Of a stretch of 64,000 bases of DNA, positions 52,988-61,471 are shown one piece after another. This stretch comes from an uncultured Dokdonia sp. (GTDB taxonomy: Bacteria > Bacteroidota > Bacteroidia > Flavobacteriales > Flavobacteriaceae), in the NCBI RefSeq assembly GCF_947496725.1, contig NZ_CANMDS010000002.1, positions 586,345 through 650,344 of the forward strand. Reading direction: 5' to 3'. The notes below the pieces were generated by a model. It was not told the origin of the DNA and ran no database searches. It worked only from the letters and a program-made list of their open reading frames with translations. A program made the position numbers and the translations under genes. Each line of letters begins with the position of its first letter. The first letter of the stretch is position 1.

Positions 52988-53728
52988 ATGTCAGATTCAA
53001 AAATAGCCATACGCGTAGATGATCTCACCGTTGCTTATAACTTTAAACCAGTGCTGTGGGATATTGATCTTGAGGTGCCTGAAGGCGTGCTTATGGCAAT
53101 AGTAGGTCCTAATGGTGCTGGTAAGTCTACTCTTATAAAATCCATTTTGGGTATTATAGACCCCATAGCTGGGAGTGTTTCCATTTATGGAAAACCATAC
53201 GATAAGCAGCGCAAGCTAGTGGCCTACGTACCTCAAAAGGGGAGTGTAGACTGGGATTTTCCTACTACGGCGCTAGATGTAGTGATGATGGGAACGTATG
53301 GGAAGCTAGGGTGGATAAAGCGACCAGGAGCAAAGCAAAAAAAAGCAGCGCTAGAAGCACTTGAAAAAGTAGGGATGCTACCTTTTAAAAGTAGACAGAT
53401 AAGCCAACTGTCTGGCGGGCAGCAGCAACGTGTCTTTCTTGCCAGAGCACTTGTGCAAAATGCTGCTATTTATTTTATGGATGAACCTTTTCAAGGGGTA
53501 GATGCTACGACAGAGATTGCCATTATCAATATCTTAAAGGAACTTCGTAAAGCAGGTAAAACCGTAGTGGTTGTACATCACGATTTACAAACGGTCCCAG
53601 AGTATTTTGACTGGGTAACATTCTTAAATGTAAAGAAGATTGCTACCGGTCCAGTAAAGGATATTTTTAATGATGATAATCTCACCAAAACCTATGGGAT
53701 TAATTATAAGGTAGCTGTAAATCAGTAG
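52988..53728 (+). CDS. Metal ABC transporter ATPase
   Basis: A 246-aa ATPase. Walker [10 protein letters not shown] (about 41-49), Q-loop VPQKG, signature LSGGQQQRV, Walker [11 protein letters not shown]-loop VVVHHD. Four bases separate it from the binding-protein gene. Pairs with the two permeases downstream. Confidence 0.95.
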   Translation: MSDSKIAIRVDDLTVAYNFKPVLWDIDLEVPEGVLMAIVGPNGAGKSTLIKSILGIIDPIAGSVSIYGKPYDKQRKLVAYVPQKGSVDWDFPTTALDVVMMGTYGKLGWIKRPGAKQKKAALEALEKVGMLPFKSRQISQLSGGQQQRVFLARALVQNAAIYFMDEPFQGVDATTEIAIINILKELRKAGKTVVVVHHDLQTVPEYFDWVTFLNVKKIATGPVKDIFNDDNLTKTYGINYKVAVNQ

Positions 53729-53768
53729 TTGGTAGTTTTTAGAGCTTAGCTTTTAGAATATTTAGATA

Positions 53769-53924
53769 ATGAGTAAAGAAGTTGTATTTAATTTTGAGAA
53801 ACTAAAAGTGTATCAAAAATCACTAGACTTTGTTGACTTTGTCTATGAAATAATTCAGAAGTTTCCAGTTGATGAGAGATTTGCTTTAAGCTCTCAATTC
53901 ATTAAGTCTAAATCCCAAAGCTAA
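53769..53924 (+). pseudogene. Truncated four-helix-bundle (23S rRNA-IVP-like) protein gene
   Basis: A 51-codon frame, MSKEVVFNFEKLKVYQKSLDF then VDFVYEIIQKFPVDERFALSSQF, followed by IKSKSQS and a stop. The first ~44 residues match the start of the ~120-aa four-helix-bundle family (S23/IVP). The rest (the usual R-AA-x-S-x-x-x-N-IAEG helix) is missing. It lies in the only sizeable gap of the metal transporter operon, so it looks like the remnant of an inserted gene. Confidence 0.75.
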
Positions 53925-53951
53925 AGGTTAAGAACTAATAGCTATTAATTT

Positions 53952-55064
53952 ATGGAACTCTCAGATTACTTCTCGCAATTATTTTCAGATTATACTCTAA
54001 GGACTATTACCTTGGGTACAGCTATTCTTGGAGCAATCTGTGGGATGTTAGGGAGTTTTGCGGTATTGAGAAAACAGAGCCTTCTAGGTGATGCTATATC
54101 ACACGCAGCCCTACCAGGTATTGCAATAGCTTTTTTAATCACCGGTACAAAGGATAGTAATATCTTATTGCTTGGAGCACTCGTAAGTGGTTTGATAGGT
54201 ACTTTCTGGATACGAGGTATGATTACAAAAACGCACCTCAAGAGTGATACAGCACTTGGTCTTGTGTTATCATTATTTTTTGGTTTTGGAATGTTATTGC
54301 TCACATTTATACAGAAACAACCTAATGCAAATCAAGCAGGACTTGATAAATACTTATTTGGTCAAGCCGCAACCCTCGTAGAGAGCGACGTAATGTTGAT
54401 GGCGATTGTAACTGGAATTTGTCTGGTGATTATGTTACTCTTCTGGAAAGAGTTTAAAATTCTTCTCTTTGATGCAGATTATACAAAGACATTGGGTTTT
54501 AATACTAGATTTATAGATGTGCTTATCACTTTTTTTATTGTTCTGGCTATTGTTTTAGGATTGCAAACGGTAGGTGTTGTACTTATGAGTGCTATGCTTC
54601 TTGCTCCTGCCGCAGCTGCAAGACAGTGGACAAATAAGCTAAGTGTAATGATCGTGCTTGCGGCGATTTTTGGTGCCTTTTCTGGTGTATTTGGGACAGC
54701 TATAAGTGCGAGTCAAAATAACTTATCTACAGGGCCAGTTATTGTGCTGGTAGCTGGTGTGTTTGTGGTGGTTTCATTTGTGTTTTCTCCTGGTCGCGGA
54801 ATTTTGTTTAAACAGCTGCGCAAGTATCAGAATAGACGAGATCTCAAATTACAAAAGACCTTGCAATTTATGTTTGATATCGCAAAAACACACGAGAATA
54901 TATCACACCCACACGCAATAAAGATTCTTAATAATTTTCAAGGGTATACCCGTGCTTCTCTTAAAGAGATGGAAGAAAAAGAATGGGTGAAAGTACGAGG
55001 TCAGAAATGGGCAATGACAGAAAAAGGCTATGACGCCGCAGTAAACCTTTATAAGAATAACTAA
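53952..55064 (+). CDS. Metal ABC permease with C-terminal winged-helix domain (first)
   Basis: A 370-aa permease. Eight or nine membrane spans in residues 10-285 with the ABC-3 signature (LLGDAISHAALPGIAIAF, GVVLMSAMLLAPAAAA). After SFVFSPGRGILFKQLRK a cytoplasmic ~90-residue tail follows (LQFMFDIAKTHE, YTRASLKEMEEKEWVKV, WAMTEKGYDAAVNLY), which looks like a winged helix of the DtxR/MarR kind. Ordinary ABC-3 permeases end near residue 280. Stop and next start overlap (TAATG). Confidence 0.9.
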   Translation: MELSDYFSQLFSDYTLRTITLGTAILGAICGMLGSFAVLRKQSLLGDAISHAALPGIAIAFLITGTKDSNILLLGALVSGLIGTFWIRGMITKTHLKSDTALGLVLSLFFGFGMLLLTFIQKQPNANQAGLDKYLFGQAATLVESDVMLMAIVTGICLVIMLLFWKEFKILLFDADYTKTLGFNTRFIDVLITFFIVLAIVLGLQTVGVVLMSAMLLAPAAAARQWTNKLSVMIVLAAIFGAFSGVFGTAISASQNNLSTGPVIVLVAGVFVVVSFVFSPGRGILFKQLRKYQNRRDLKLQKTLQFMFDIAKTHENISHPHAIKILNNFQGYTRASLKEMEEKEWVKVRGQKWAMTEKGYDAAVNLYKNN

Positions 55065-56221
55065 TGGATGCTCAGGTAGAAATACAACTTATTGCCGCAG
55101 TAGTCGCTATAGCGTGTGCTATACCAGGAGTTTTTCTTGTATTGCGTAAGATGGCGCTCATAAGTGACGCCATAAGTCACTCTATCTTGCCGGGTATTGT
55201 GATAGGCTTCTTTATAACAGAAGATCTTAACTCTCCGCTTTTAATACTTCTTGCGGCCCTTATGGGAGTGATTACAGTAGTACTTGTGGAGGCAATACAG
55301 AAAACGGGACTTGTAAAAGAAGACACGGCAATAGGCTTAGTCTTCCCAGCCTTATTTAGCATAGGTGTTATTCTCATTGCAAAAAATGCAAACGATGTGC
55401 ATCTAGATGTAGATGCCGTCTTGCTAGGTGAGCTCGCTTTTGCTCCTTTTGACAGACTCATTGTGTCTGGTACAGATATCGGTCCAAAATCTTTATGGGT
55501 TATGGGTACAATTTTGTTAATAACCATAGGTATGCTATTTGCCTTCTTCAAGGAGCTTAAGGTAAGCACCTTTGATGCAGGACTATCAGCAGCATTAGGA
55601 TTCTCACCTGTCGTTCTGCATTATGGATTAATGACAGTTTCCTCTGTTACTGTGGTGGGCGCTTTTGAAGCAGTAGGTGCAGTGCTAGTCGTAGCGCTTA
55701 TGATTGCCCCTGCGGCCACTGCATATTTGCTCACTTCAGATTTAAAAAAGATGCTGGTGTTATCTGTTATCTTTGGAGTCTTTTCGGCAATAGCGGGGTA
55801 TTGGGTGGCTCATTTTCTTGATGCCTCTATCGCTGGATCTATGACAACCGTCTTAGGTTTAGTCTTTCTAATGGTCTATCTATTTGCGCCAAATAAAGGT
55901 CTCATTGCAGTGATGTATCGCCAGAAACAACAGCGCACGGAGGTGTCACTTCTTACATTTTTATTACACTTAAACAACCACGAAGAAGAGAGTGAGCGCC
56001 ACGTAAAACATCTTAATGAGCATATAAACTGGCAAAAGGTACGCTCTAAAACAGTACTTGACCTTGCCGAAAGAAACAACCTCGTACACATTGATAAGAA
56101 CATTGTCTCTCTTACTATAAAAGGAAAAGAGTTTACAGACCTCGCTCTAGAATATATCATCACAAATAAGGATGAAAAAATAGAGCATATGAAGGATGAC
56201 TTCTTCCTCTTTAGAGGCTAA
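55064..56221 (+). CDS. Metal ABC permease with C-terminal winged-helix domain (second)
   Basis: A 385-aa permease homologous to the previous one: LISDAISHSILPGIVIGFF, LVEAIQKTGLVKEDTAIGLVFPALF, GAVLVVALMIAPAATA. A tail of ~100 residues after residue 280 (LLTFLLHLNNHE, RSKTVLDLAERNNLVH, LTIKGKEFTDLALEYI) again resembles a winged helix. Likely forms a heterodimer with the first permease. Confidence 0.9.
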   Translation: MDAQVEIQLIAAVVAIACAIPGVFLVLRKMALISDAISHSILPGIVIGFFITEDLNSPLLILLAALMGVITVVLVEAIQKTGLVKEDTAIGLVFPALFSIGVILIAKNANDVHLDVDAVLLGELAFAPFDRLIVSGTDIGPKSLWVMGTILLITIGMLFAFFKELKVSTFDAGLSAALGFSPVVLHYGLMTVSSVTVVGAFEAVGAVLVVALMIAPAATAYLLTSDLKKMLVLSVIFGVFSAIAGYWVAHFLDASIAGSMTTVLGLVFLMVYLFAPNKGLIAVMYRQKQQRTEVSLLTFLLHLNNHEEESERHVKHLNEHINWQKVRSKTVLDLAERNNLVHIDKNIVSLTIKGKEFTDLALEYIITNKDEKIEHMKDDFFLFRG

Positions 56222-56301
56222 TTAATAGTTATTTTGCAACGTGGCATTAGTTTTGGAGTATTTAAGTAACTAATCATAAGATTTAAAAAGAACTGTTGTT
56301 T

Positions 56302-56706
56302 ATGAAAACATACCTTACACTCATTTGTTTGCTTTTATTTTCCGCTTTCGCGAAAGCGCAAGACACCACAAAAGTAGAAGTCCCAAAAATATATGTAAAA
56401 GCTTATCAAGGGGCTGCTACGTCTATAGATTATACATCATTAAGACTTGTGCAAGTGTTGCAAGATAGTAGATGTCCAAAAGGAGCCGACTGTATCTGGG
56501 CAGGAAATGCAAAAGTTGAGGTAGAAATTACAAATGAAAAAGGTGATAAAATCACTAAGCAAGTCACACTTAATGGAAAGCAATTACCTGCTATCTACAC
56601 AGAAGACGGTCTTGAAATTTTTATAAGAGGCTTAGCACCTTACCCTACAATAAATTCAAAAATAAAGTCTAGCGACTATTATTTACAGCTAGAGGTAAGA
56701 AACTAG
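56302..56706 (+). CDS. Hypothetical secreted protein with CPxxxxCIWAG motif
   Basis: A 134-aa protein starting at MKTYLTLICLLL (56302). The signal peptide ends in SAFAKA|Q, where AFAKA comes from the palindrome at 56343 and AKA makes the cleavage site. Mature part: LQDSRCPKGADCIWAGNAKV, a motif found in many small secreted proteins of unknown function, with a likely disulfide. Convergent with the small FeoB-associated gene, overlapping by four bases. Confidence 0.75.
   Translation: MKTYLTLICLLLFSAFAKAQDTTKVEVPKIYVKAYQGAATSIDYTSLRLVQVLQDSRCPKGADCIWAGNAKVEVEITNEKGDKITKQVTLNGKQLPAIYTEDGLEIFIRGLAPYPTINSKIKSSDYYLQLEVRN
56343..56358. repeat. Palindrome CGCTTTCGCGAAAGCG, perfect copy
   Basis: Encodes AFAKA at the signal-peptide cleavage site of the secreted protein. 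Confidence 0.95.
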
Positions 56707-56843
56707 CAACCGCAACTGCTGTTACCACAGCCGTTGTCGTCCTTCTTTTTTAAAAAAGAAGGAGTGTATATGAATTTTGTTATTAAGTAACCTACAGCTG
56801 CAAGAAAGATGAGCAGCACCATAATTTTTTGAAAAATTTCCAT
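56703..56843 (-). CDS. FeoB-associated Cys-rich membrane protein
   Basis: A 46-aa protein, MEIFQKIMVLLIFLAAVGYL then ITKFIYTPSFLKKKDDNGCG, ending NSSCGC. One transmembrane helix (about 6-25) and a C-terminal cluster of three cysteines, matching the FeoB_associated family. Starts 37 bases after the feoB stop on the same strand, so it is the third gene of feoA-feoB-feoC-like order. It may help iron transfer or FeoB stability; function inferred from position. Confidence 0.85.
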   Translation of the reverse strand: MEIFQKIMVLLIFLAAVGYLITKFIYTPSFLKKKDDNGCGNSSCGC

Positions 56844-56879
56844 AGCTTTTAGTAGTTCTTAACGGTTAATCCTTACAGT

Positions 56880-59006
56880 TTATTTAAGCACTTGGTAGGC
56901 AACTAGTGCAGCTACGTAGGCTATTACAGTCATAGCACCTAGTTGTATCATAGGCCACTTCCAGGTGTTAGTTTCCCTTTTTACAATAGCAAGTGTACTC
57001 ATACATTGCATTGCAAAGGCATAAAATAATAAAAGCGATATACCACTTGCAAAGTTAAATCTAGGCGTACCTAGTACTGGGTTGATCTCGCCTGCCATTC
57101 TGTTTTTTATTGTTTCTTCTTCGGCGTCACCTACGCTATAAATAGTTGCTAGCGTACCTACAAAGACCTCACGAGCAGCAAAAGAAGTGATAAGGGCAAT
57201 CCCTATTTTCCAGTCATAACCTAATGGTTCTACTATAGGCTCAATGGCTTTACCCATATAACCTATATAGCTGTGTTCTAGCTTTTGGCTCGCAACGAGT
57301 TTATCTATTTCTGCTTGATAAGCCTGCGCATCTGTAAATGCATTGATACCTCCTTGTGCTTCTAGGTTTGTAGTTACAATATCTTCTGCCTGATTAAACT
57401 TTTCATTAGGCCCAAAAGAAGCGAGTACCCAAAGCACAATACTTATGGCGAGTATGATTTTACCAGCATCTACTACAAAAGATTTTGTCTTTTCAAGTAC
57501 ATTAATCCCCACGTTTTTAAGAAGAGGGAGTTTGTAGTTAGGCATTTCTACCACAAAGAAAGACTTACTCTTTATTTTAAGAATCTTATTGAGGATCCAC
57601 GCAGAGCCTATAGCAGCACCAAAGCCTATGAGGTACATAAGCATAAGTGTGAGCGCCTGCAGATTAAAAAATAAGAACTTCTCATCTGGAATTACCAGTG
57701 ATATAATAATGAGATATACAGGTAACCGTGCAGAGCAGGTGGTAAATGGTGTTACTAGTATGGTGATTAATCGTTCTTTCCAGCTTTCTATATTACGAGT
57801 AGCCATTACAGCTGGTATGGCACAGGCAGTACCAGATATAAGCGGCACTACAGACTTCCCACTTAGTCCAAAACGGCGCATCACCCTATCCATCAAGAAG
57901 ACTACACGACTCATATAGCCACTCTCTTCTAGCACAGAAATGAATAAAAATAAAAAGGCAATTTGTGGTATAAAAATCACAATACCACCTAGTCCCGCAA
58001 TAATACCTTCTGCAAGTAAGTCTGTAAGCTTTCCTTCTGGTAGCGTAGCTTGGACCCACTCGCTCATATGTGCAAATGCAGCGTCTATAGCATCCATTGG
58101 GTATTGTGACCAGTCATATATCACTTGGAAAATAAGTAATAGTATCGCAAAGAAAATCACATAACCCCATACCTTGTGTGTGAGTATGCGATCAAGACGT
58201 GCTCTTAGATCTTTTGCATTTTCTACGTCTATAGTTTGCGTCTCGTTGAGCGTTTCATTTATAAACTTATAGCGTATGATGGTTTCCTTTTGCTGTAGTC
58301 TTTTAAGATTACTCTCAGATTCGGTCTTAAAAGATGAGATACTTTTCATCTCTCCCCGTTCTAGCTTACCAAAGTTTACATCTTGAGTAATTACTAGCCA
58401 TAATTTATATAAATCTTGATTAGGAAACGCAGTGCGTAATCTATCAAAATATTCTGGAGCAATGACAGATGCATTAACACAAGGTTCTGTGTTAAGCGTG
58501 CGATACTCAGATATAAGCTCTTTGAGTTCTGTTATTCCTGTATTCTTTCTTGAGCTTATAAGAGCGATACGTGTTTTAAGACGCTTCTCCATCTCTGGTA
58601 TATCTAGAGAGATGGCTTTGCGCTCCATACGGTCTGCCATATTTATGGCGAGTATGGTGGGTATACCTAGATCTTTAATTTGCGTAAAGAGAAGCAGGTT
58701 GCGCTTTAGGTTTTCTACGTCAGACACTACAACGGCTACATCTGGGTAGTCTTTATCATTTTTATTAAGTAGTAACTCTATTACAACATTCTCATCTAGT
58801 GAAGAAGCATTAAGACTATAAGTACCTGGTAGGTCTAATATATGTGCTTTTACACCACGAGGGAGTTTACATACACCTTCCTTTTTTTCTACCGTAATAC
58901 CGGGATAGTTACCTACCTGCTGGTTAAGGCCTGTAAGGTGATTAAATACTGAGGTCTTCCCTGTGTTCGGGTTACCGATGAGTGCAACGTTGAGCTGTTT
59001 TGCCAT
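56880..59006 (-). CDS. feoB: Ferrous iron transporter FeoB
   Basis: A 708-aa protein. N-terminal G domain: GNPNTGKTSVF (G1), DLPGTYSL (G3), ILAINMADRM (G4, NMAD), then a membrane part with Gate motifs (GGIVIFIPQIAFLFLFISVLEESGYMSR; TTCSARLPVYL), and FAAREVFVGTL. Moves Fe2+ across the inner membrane. Starts 4 bases after feoA. Confidence 0.97.
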   Translation of the reverse strand: MAKQLNVALIGNPNTGKTSVFNHLTGLNQQVGNYPGITVEKKEGVCKLPRGVKAHILDLPGTYSLNASSLDENVVIELLLNKNDKDYPDVAVVVSDVENLKRNLLLFTQIKDLGIPTILAINMADRMERKAISLDIPEMEKRLKTRIALISSRKNTGITELKELISEYRTLNTEPCVNASVIAPEYFDRLRTAFPNQDLYKLWLVITQDVNFGKLERGEMKSISSFKTESESNLKRLQQKETIIRYKFINETLNETQTIDVENAKDLRARLDRILTHKVWGYVIFFAILLLIFQVIYDWSQYPMDAIDAAFAHMSEWVQATLPEGKLTDLLAEGIIAGLGGIVIFIPQIAFLFLFISVLEESGYMSRVVFLMDRVMRRFGLSGKSVVPLISGTACAIPAVMATRNIESWKERLITILVTPFTTCSARLPVYLIIISLVIPDEKFLFFNLQALTLMLMYLIGFGAAIGSAWILNKILKIKSKSFFVVEMPNYKLPLLKNVGINVLEKTKSFVVDAGKIILAISIVLWVLASFGPNEKFNQAEDIVTTNLEAQGGINAFTDAQAYQAEIDKLVASQKLEHSYIGYMGKAIEPIVEPLGYDWKIGIALITSFAAREVFVGTLATIYSVGDAEEETIKNRMAGEINPVLGTPRFNFASGISLLLFYAFAMQCMSTLAIVKRETNTWKWPMIQLGAMTVIAYVAALVAYQVLK

Positions 59007-59010
59007 AGGG

Positions 59011-59241
59011 TTATGCTGGCGTTTCTATTAGAATGTGTAATGCAGTCTCACGACGTATCGCCATATGACAACCATTTACATCTATGTACATAGGGTCTGC
59101 AAAGGGCGCAAGTTGTAATAAACGCACTTCGTTACCTGGTAGACAGCCCATTTCTAGTAGTTTAAGAGGTACCTCGTCTGTCATTACATCTGTAATGATT
59201 GCGCGTTCTCCTTTTAGTAAGTGGGCTACTGTTTTTTTCAA
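59011..59241 (-). CDS. feoA: Ferrous iron transport protein FeoA
   Basis: A 76-aa SH3-like protein (KGERAIITDVMTDEVPLKLLEMGCLPGNEVRLL, GCHMAIRRETALHILIE). Cytoplasmic partner of FeoB, with which it forms an operon. A TACTTTTG -7 box and a TTATCTAAA word precede it. Confidence 0.95.
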   Translation of the reverse strand: MKKTVAHLLKGERAIITDVMTDEVPLKLLEMGCLPGNEVRLLQLAPFADPMYIDVNGCHMAIRRETALHILIETPA

Positions 59242-59257
59242 TGTTTATTTAGATTGA

Positions 59258-59275
59258 ATTTAGATAACAAAAGTA
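59258..59275 (-). promoter_or_regulatory. feoA promoter with putative metal-repressor site
   Basis: Minus strand TACTTTTG (59275-59268) followed by TTATCTAAAT (59267-59258) and a second TCTAAAT. TTATCTAAA also occurs between the TonB receptor and the DtxR/MntR-type gene. Confidence 0.45.
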
Positions 59276-59285
59276 ATGCATTTTA

Positions 59286-59301
59286 CGCTTTCGCGAAAGC
59301 G
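59286..59301. repeat. Palindrome CGCTTTCGCGAAAGCG, perfect copy
   Basis: Between the SCO gene (its stop at 59315) and the feoA promoter. Confidence 0.95.
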
Positions 59302-59314
59302 TACGCATTCCAAA

Positions 59315-60019
59315 CTAAAAAATCTTTTGATACCAAGCTTTACGTGGCTCGTACTCTTGTTTTAGAATCTCGATGTCTTCTAGCAATTGATCTATGGCTT
59401 CACGATCTGTACCGTCATAGTATCCTCTTATTTGACTTTTTTTGTCAATGAGCATAAAGTTTTCGGTATGTACCATATCTAGGTCATCTTCTGTACCTGG
59501 TATATCTTTTACCGCGAGATAACTCTTTCGCGCAAGCGTAAAGATTTCTTCTTTTGAGCCGGTCACAAGATTCCATCTACTATCATCTACTCCTTTCTTT
59601 ATGGCGTATGCTTTTAAAATTTCTGGCGTGTCATACTCAGGGATAACGGAGTGCGAGAGAAGTTTTACGAGTGTGTCACCTTTGAGCTCTTCTTGTATGT
59701 CTACCATATGGTCTGTCATAATAGGACATATAGTCTGGCAGGTGGTAAAGAAAAAATCTGCCACATAGATGTGATCCTCGTAGTCTTTTTGAGTTACTAG
59801 ATTGCCGTTTTGATTAGTAAGAGCAAAGTCACTTATTTTGTGGTATTTCTTGACATACTGAAGGGTGCTGTCTACGAGTTCTTTACTCACCATATCTGGC
59901 TGATATATGGGTAGTGTGGGAGTTACTTTAAGTTGGCTATATATTAAGGTAAGTATAATTACAGATAGCACAAAAAGTGTAATGAGTAGTATTTTATAGC
60001 GATTAAAAATCTGTCGCAT
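59315..60019 (-). CDS. SCO1/SenC family protein
   Basis: A 234-aa membrane-anchored thioredoxin-fold protein. N-terminal membrane anchor (ILLITLFVLSVIILTLIY), copper-binding motif TTCQTICPIM (CxxxC), and a C-terminal His in VHTENFMLID. Assembles the CuA centre of cytochrome oxidase. Own -7 box TAACTTTG (60042-60035). Confidence 0.93.
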   Translation of the reverse strand: MRQIFNRYKILLITLFVLSVIILTLIYSQLKVTPTLPIYQPDMVSKELVDSTLQYVKKYHKISDFALTNQNGNLVTQKDYEDHIYVADFFFTTCQTICPIMTDHMVDIQEELKGDTLVKLLSHSVIPEYDTPEILKAYAIKKGVDDSRWNLVTGSKEEIFTLARKSYLAVKDIPGTEDDLDMVHTENFMLIDKKSQIRGYYDGTDREAIDQLLEDIEILKQEYEPRKAWYQKIF

Positions 60020-60034
60020 AGCTTTATTTTTTTA

Positions 60035-60042
60035 CAAAGTTA
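60035..60042 (-). promoter_or_regulatory. -7 box of the SCO gene
   Basis: TAACTTTG on the minus strand, 15 bases before the ATG. Confidence 0.5.
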
Positions 60043-60126
60043 CAATGCACGTGGCATTTACTTTAAGTATGGCTTGAAAAATGCTATCATACAGCTCTAG
60101 AACTTTACTATGCGCATCGAAAAGCC

Positions 60127-60134
60127 TATTTTTG
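60127..60134 (+). promoter_or_regulatory. -7 box of rseP
   Basis: TATTTTTG, 29 bases before the ATG. Confidence 0.45.
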
Positions 60135-60163
60135 TGCGTTTTAAAAATTGACTTTTATCCTTT

Positions 60164-61471
60164 ATGGAGACATTTATACAGATTGCCCAGTTTACGCTTG
60201 CTATTTCTATACTCGTTGTTTTACACGAGTTTGGTCACTTTGCTCCTGCCAGATGGTTTGGAATTAAGGTGGAGAAGTTTTTCCTGTTTTTTGATGTGAA
60301 GTTTGCACTTTTTAAAAAGAAAATAGGTGATACTGTTTATGGTATAGGATGGCTACCTCTAGGTGGTTATGTCAAGATTGCTGGTATGATAGATGAATCT
60401 ATGGATAAGGAGCAGATGGCAAAAGATCCAGAACCGTGGGAGTTTAGATCTAAGCCAGCCTGGCAACGTCTTATTGTAATGATAGGTGGTGTGACGGTAA
60501 ACGTACTGCTTGCGTGGTTTATCTATAGTGCTATGCTTGTGTATTATGGTGATGAGTATGTGCCTGCAGACCGATTAAAATATGGTATTGCAGTAGGTGA
60601 GATAGGTGAGGAGATAGGCCTTCGTAATGGAGACCAGGTTATAAAAATAGATGATAAGACGGTCACACGTTTTGATGATGTCCAGATAGATATTTTACTA
60701 GGTGACAATGTAACTGTTGTACGTGATGGAAATGAGATGACATTTGCCATACCAGATGAGGCAAAAAAATCTGTGCTTGACGCAGAGGAGCGTTTTATAA
60801 GACCAAGATTTAGTAATATAATAGGTGTTGTTGCAAAGGACTCAATAGGGTATGTAAATGGAGTGCTTGCAGGAGACCGTATTATGAATATAAATGGTAC
60901 ACCTATAAATGAGTGGTCAGAGTTTCAGTCTGTCTTTGATGCCGCAAAGGGTGGTGAGGTTGTGATGCAACTAGATAGAGATGGCGAGCAGATTGAGAAA
61001 AGATTTATGGTAGCTCAAGATAGAGCGCTAGGTGTAGCAGCAAATGTAAATGAACTTCTGGTTAAAGATGAGTATAGCGTTGCTGCCGCAATACCAGCAG
61101 GTCTCACAAAAACTTGGGATGTACTTACAAAGCAAGTAAGACAATTTAAACTCATATTTAATAGAAAAGTACAGGGGTATAAAAAAGTAAAAGGTCCTAT
61201 AGGTATTGTTGAGATGATGGCGCCACAATGGGACTGGTATAAATTCTGGGGCTTTACGGCAATGTTTTCTGTATGGCTAGCTTTTGTAAATATTCTTCCT
61301 ATCCCAGCTCTAGATGGTGGACACGTTATGTTTTTACTTTATGAGATGATTTCTGGTAAAGCACCTTCAGAAAAAACTTTAGAAAGAGGACAGATAATAG
61401 GTTTTGTTATTGTAATGGGTCTTATGGTTATCATCTTTGGTAACGATATCTGGAATTTAATAAAGGGATAA
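60164..61471 (+). CDS. rseP: RseP-type site-2 zinc metalloprotease
   Basis: A 435-aa intramembrane protease. HEFGH (His21, Glu22, His25) in the first membrane helix, GWLPLGGYVKIAGM, two PDZ domains in the middle (about 125-300), and ILPIPALDGGH (LDG motif, Asp384) in the third helix. Cleaves anti-sigma factors or signal-peptide remnants. Monocistronic, followed by a long spacer. Confidence 0.96.
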   Translation: METFIQIAQFTLAISILVVLHEFGHFAPARWFGIKVEKFFLFFDVKFALFKKKIGDTVYGIGWLPLGGYVKIAGMIDESMDKEQMAKDPEPWEFRSKPAWQRLIVMIGGVTVNVLLAWFIYSAMLVYYGDEYVPADRLKYGIAVGEIGEEIGLRNGDQVIKIDDKTVTRFDDVQIDILLGDNVTVVRDGNEMTFAIPDEAKKSVLDAEERFIRPRFSNIIGVVAKDSIGYVNGVLAGDRIMNINGTPINEWSEFQSVFDAAKGGEVVMQLDRDGEQIEKRFMVAQDRALGVAANVNELLVKDEYSVAAAIPAGLTKTWDVLTKQVRQFKLIFNRKVQGYKKVKGPIGIVEMMAPQWDWYKFWGFTAMFSVWLAFVNILPIPALDGGHVMFLLYEMISGKAPSEKTLERGQIIGFVIVMGLMVIIFGNDIWNLIKG

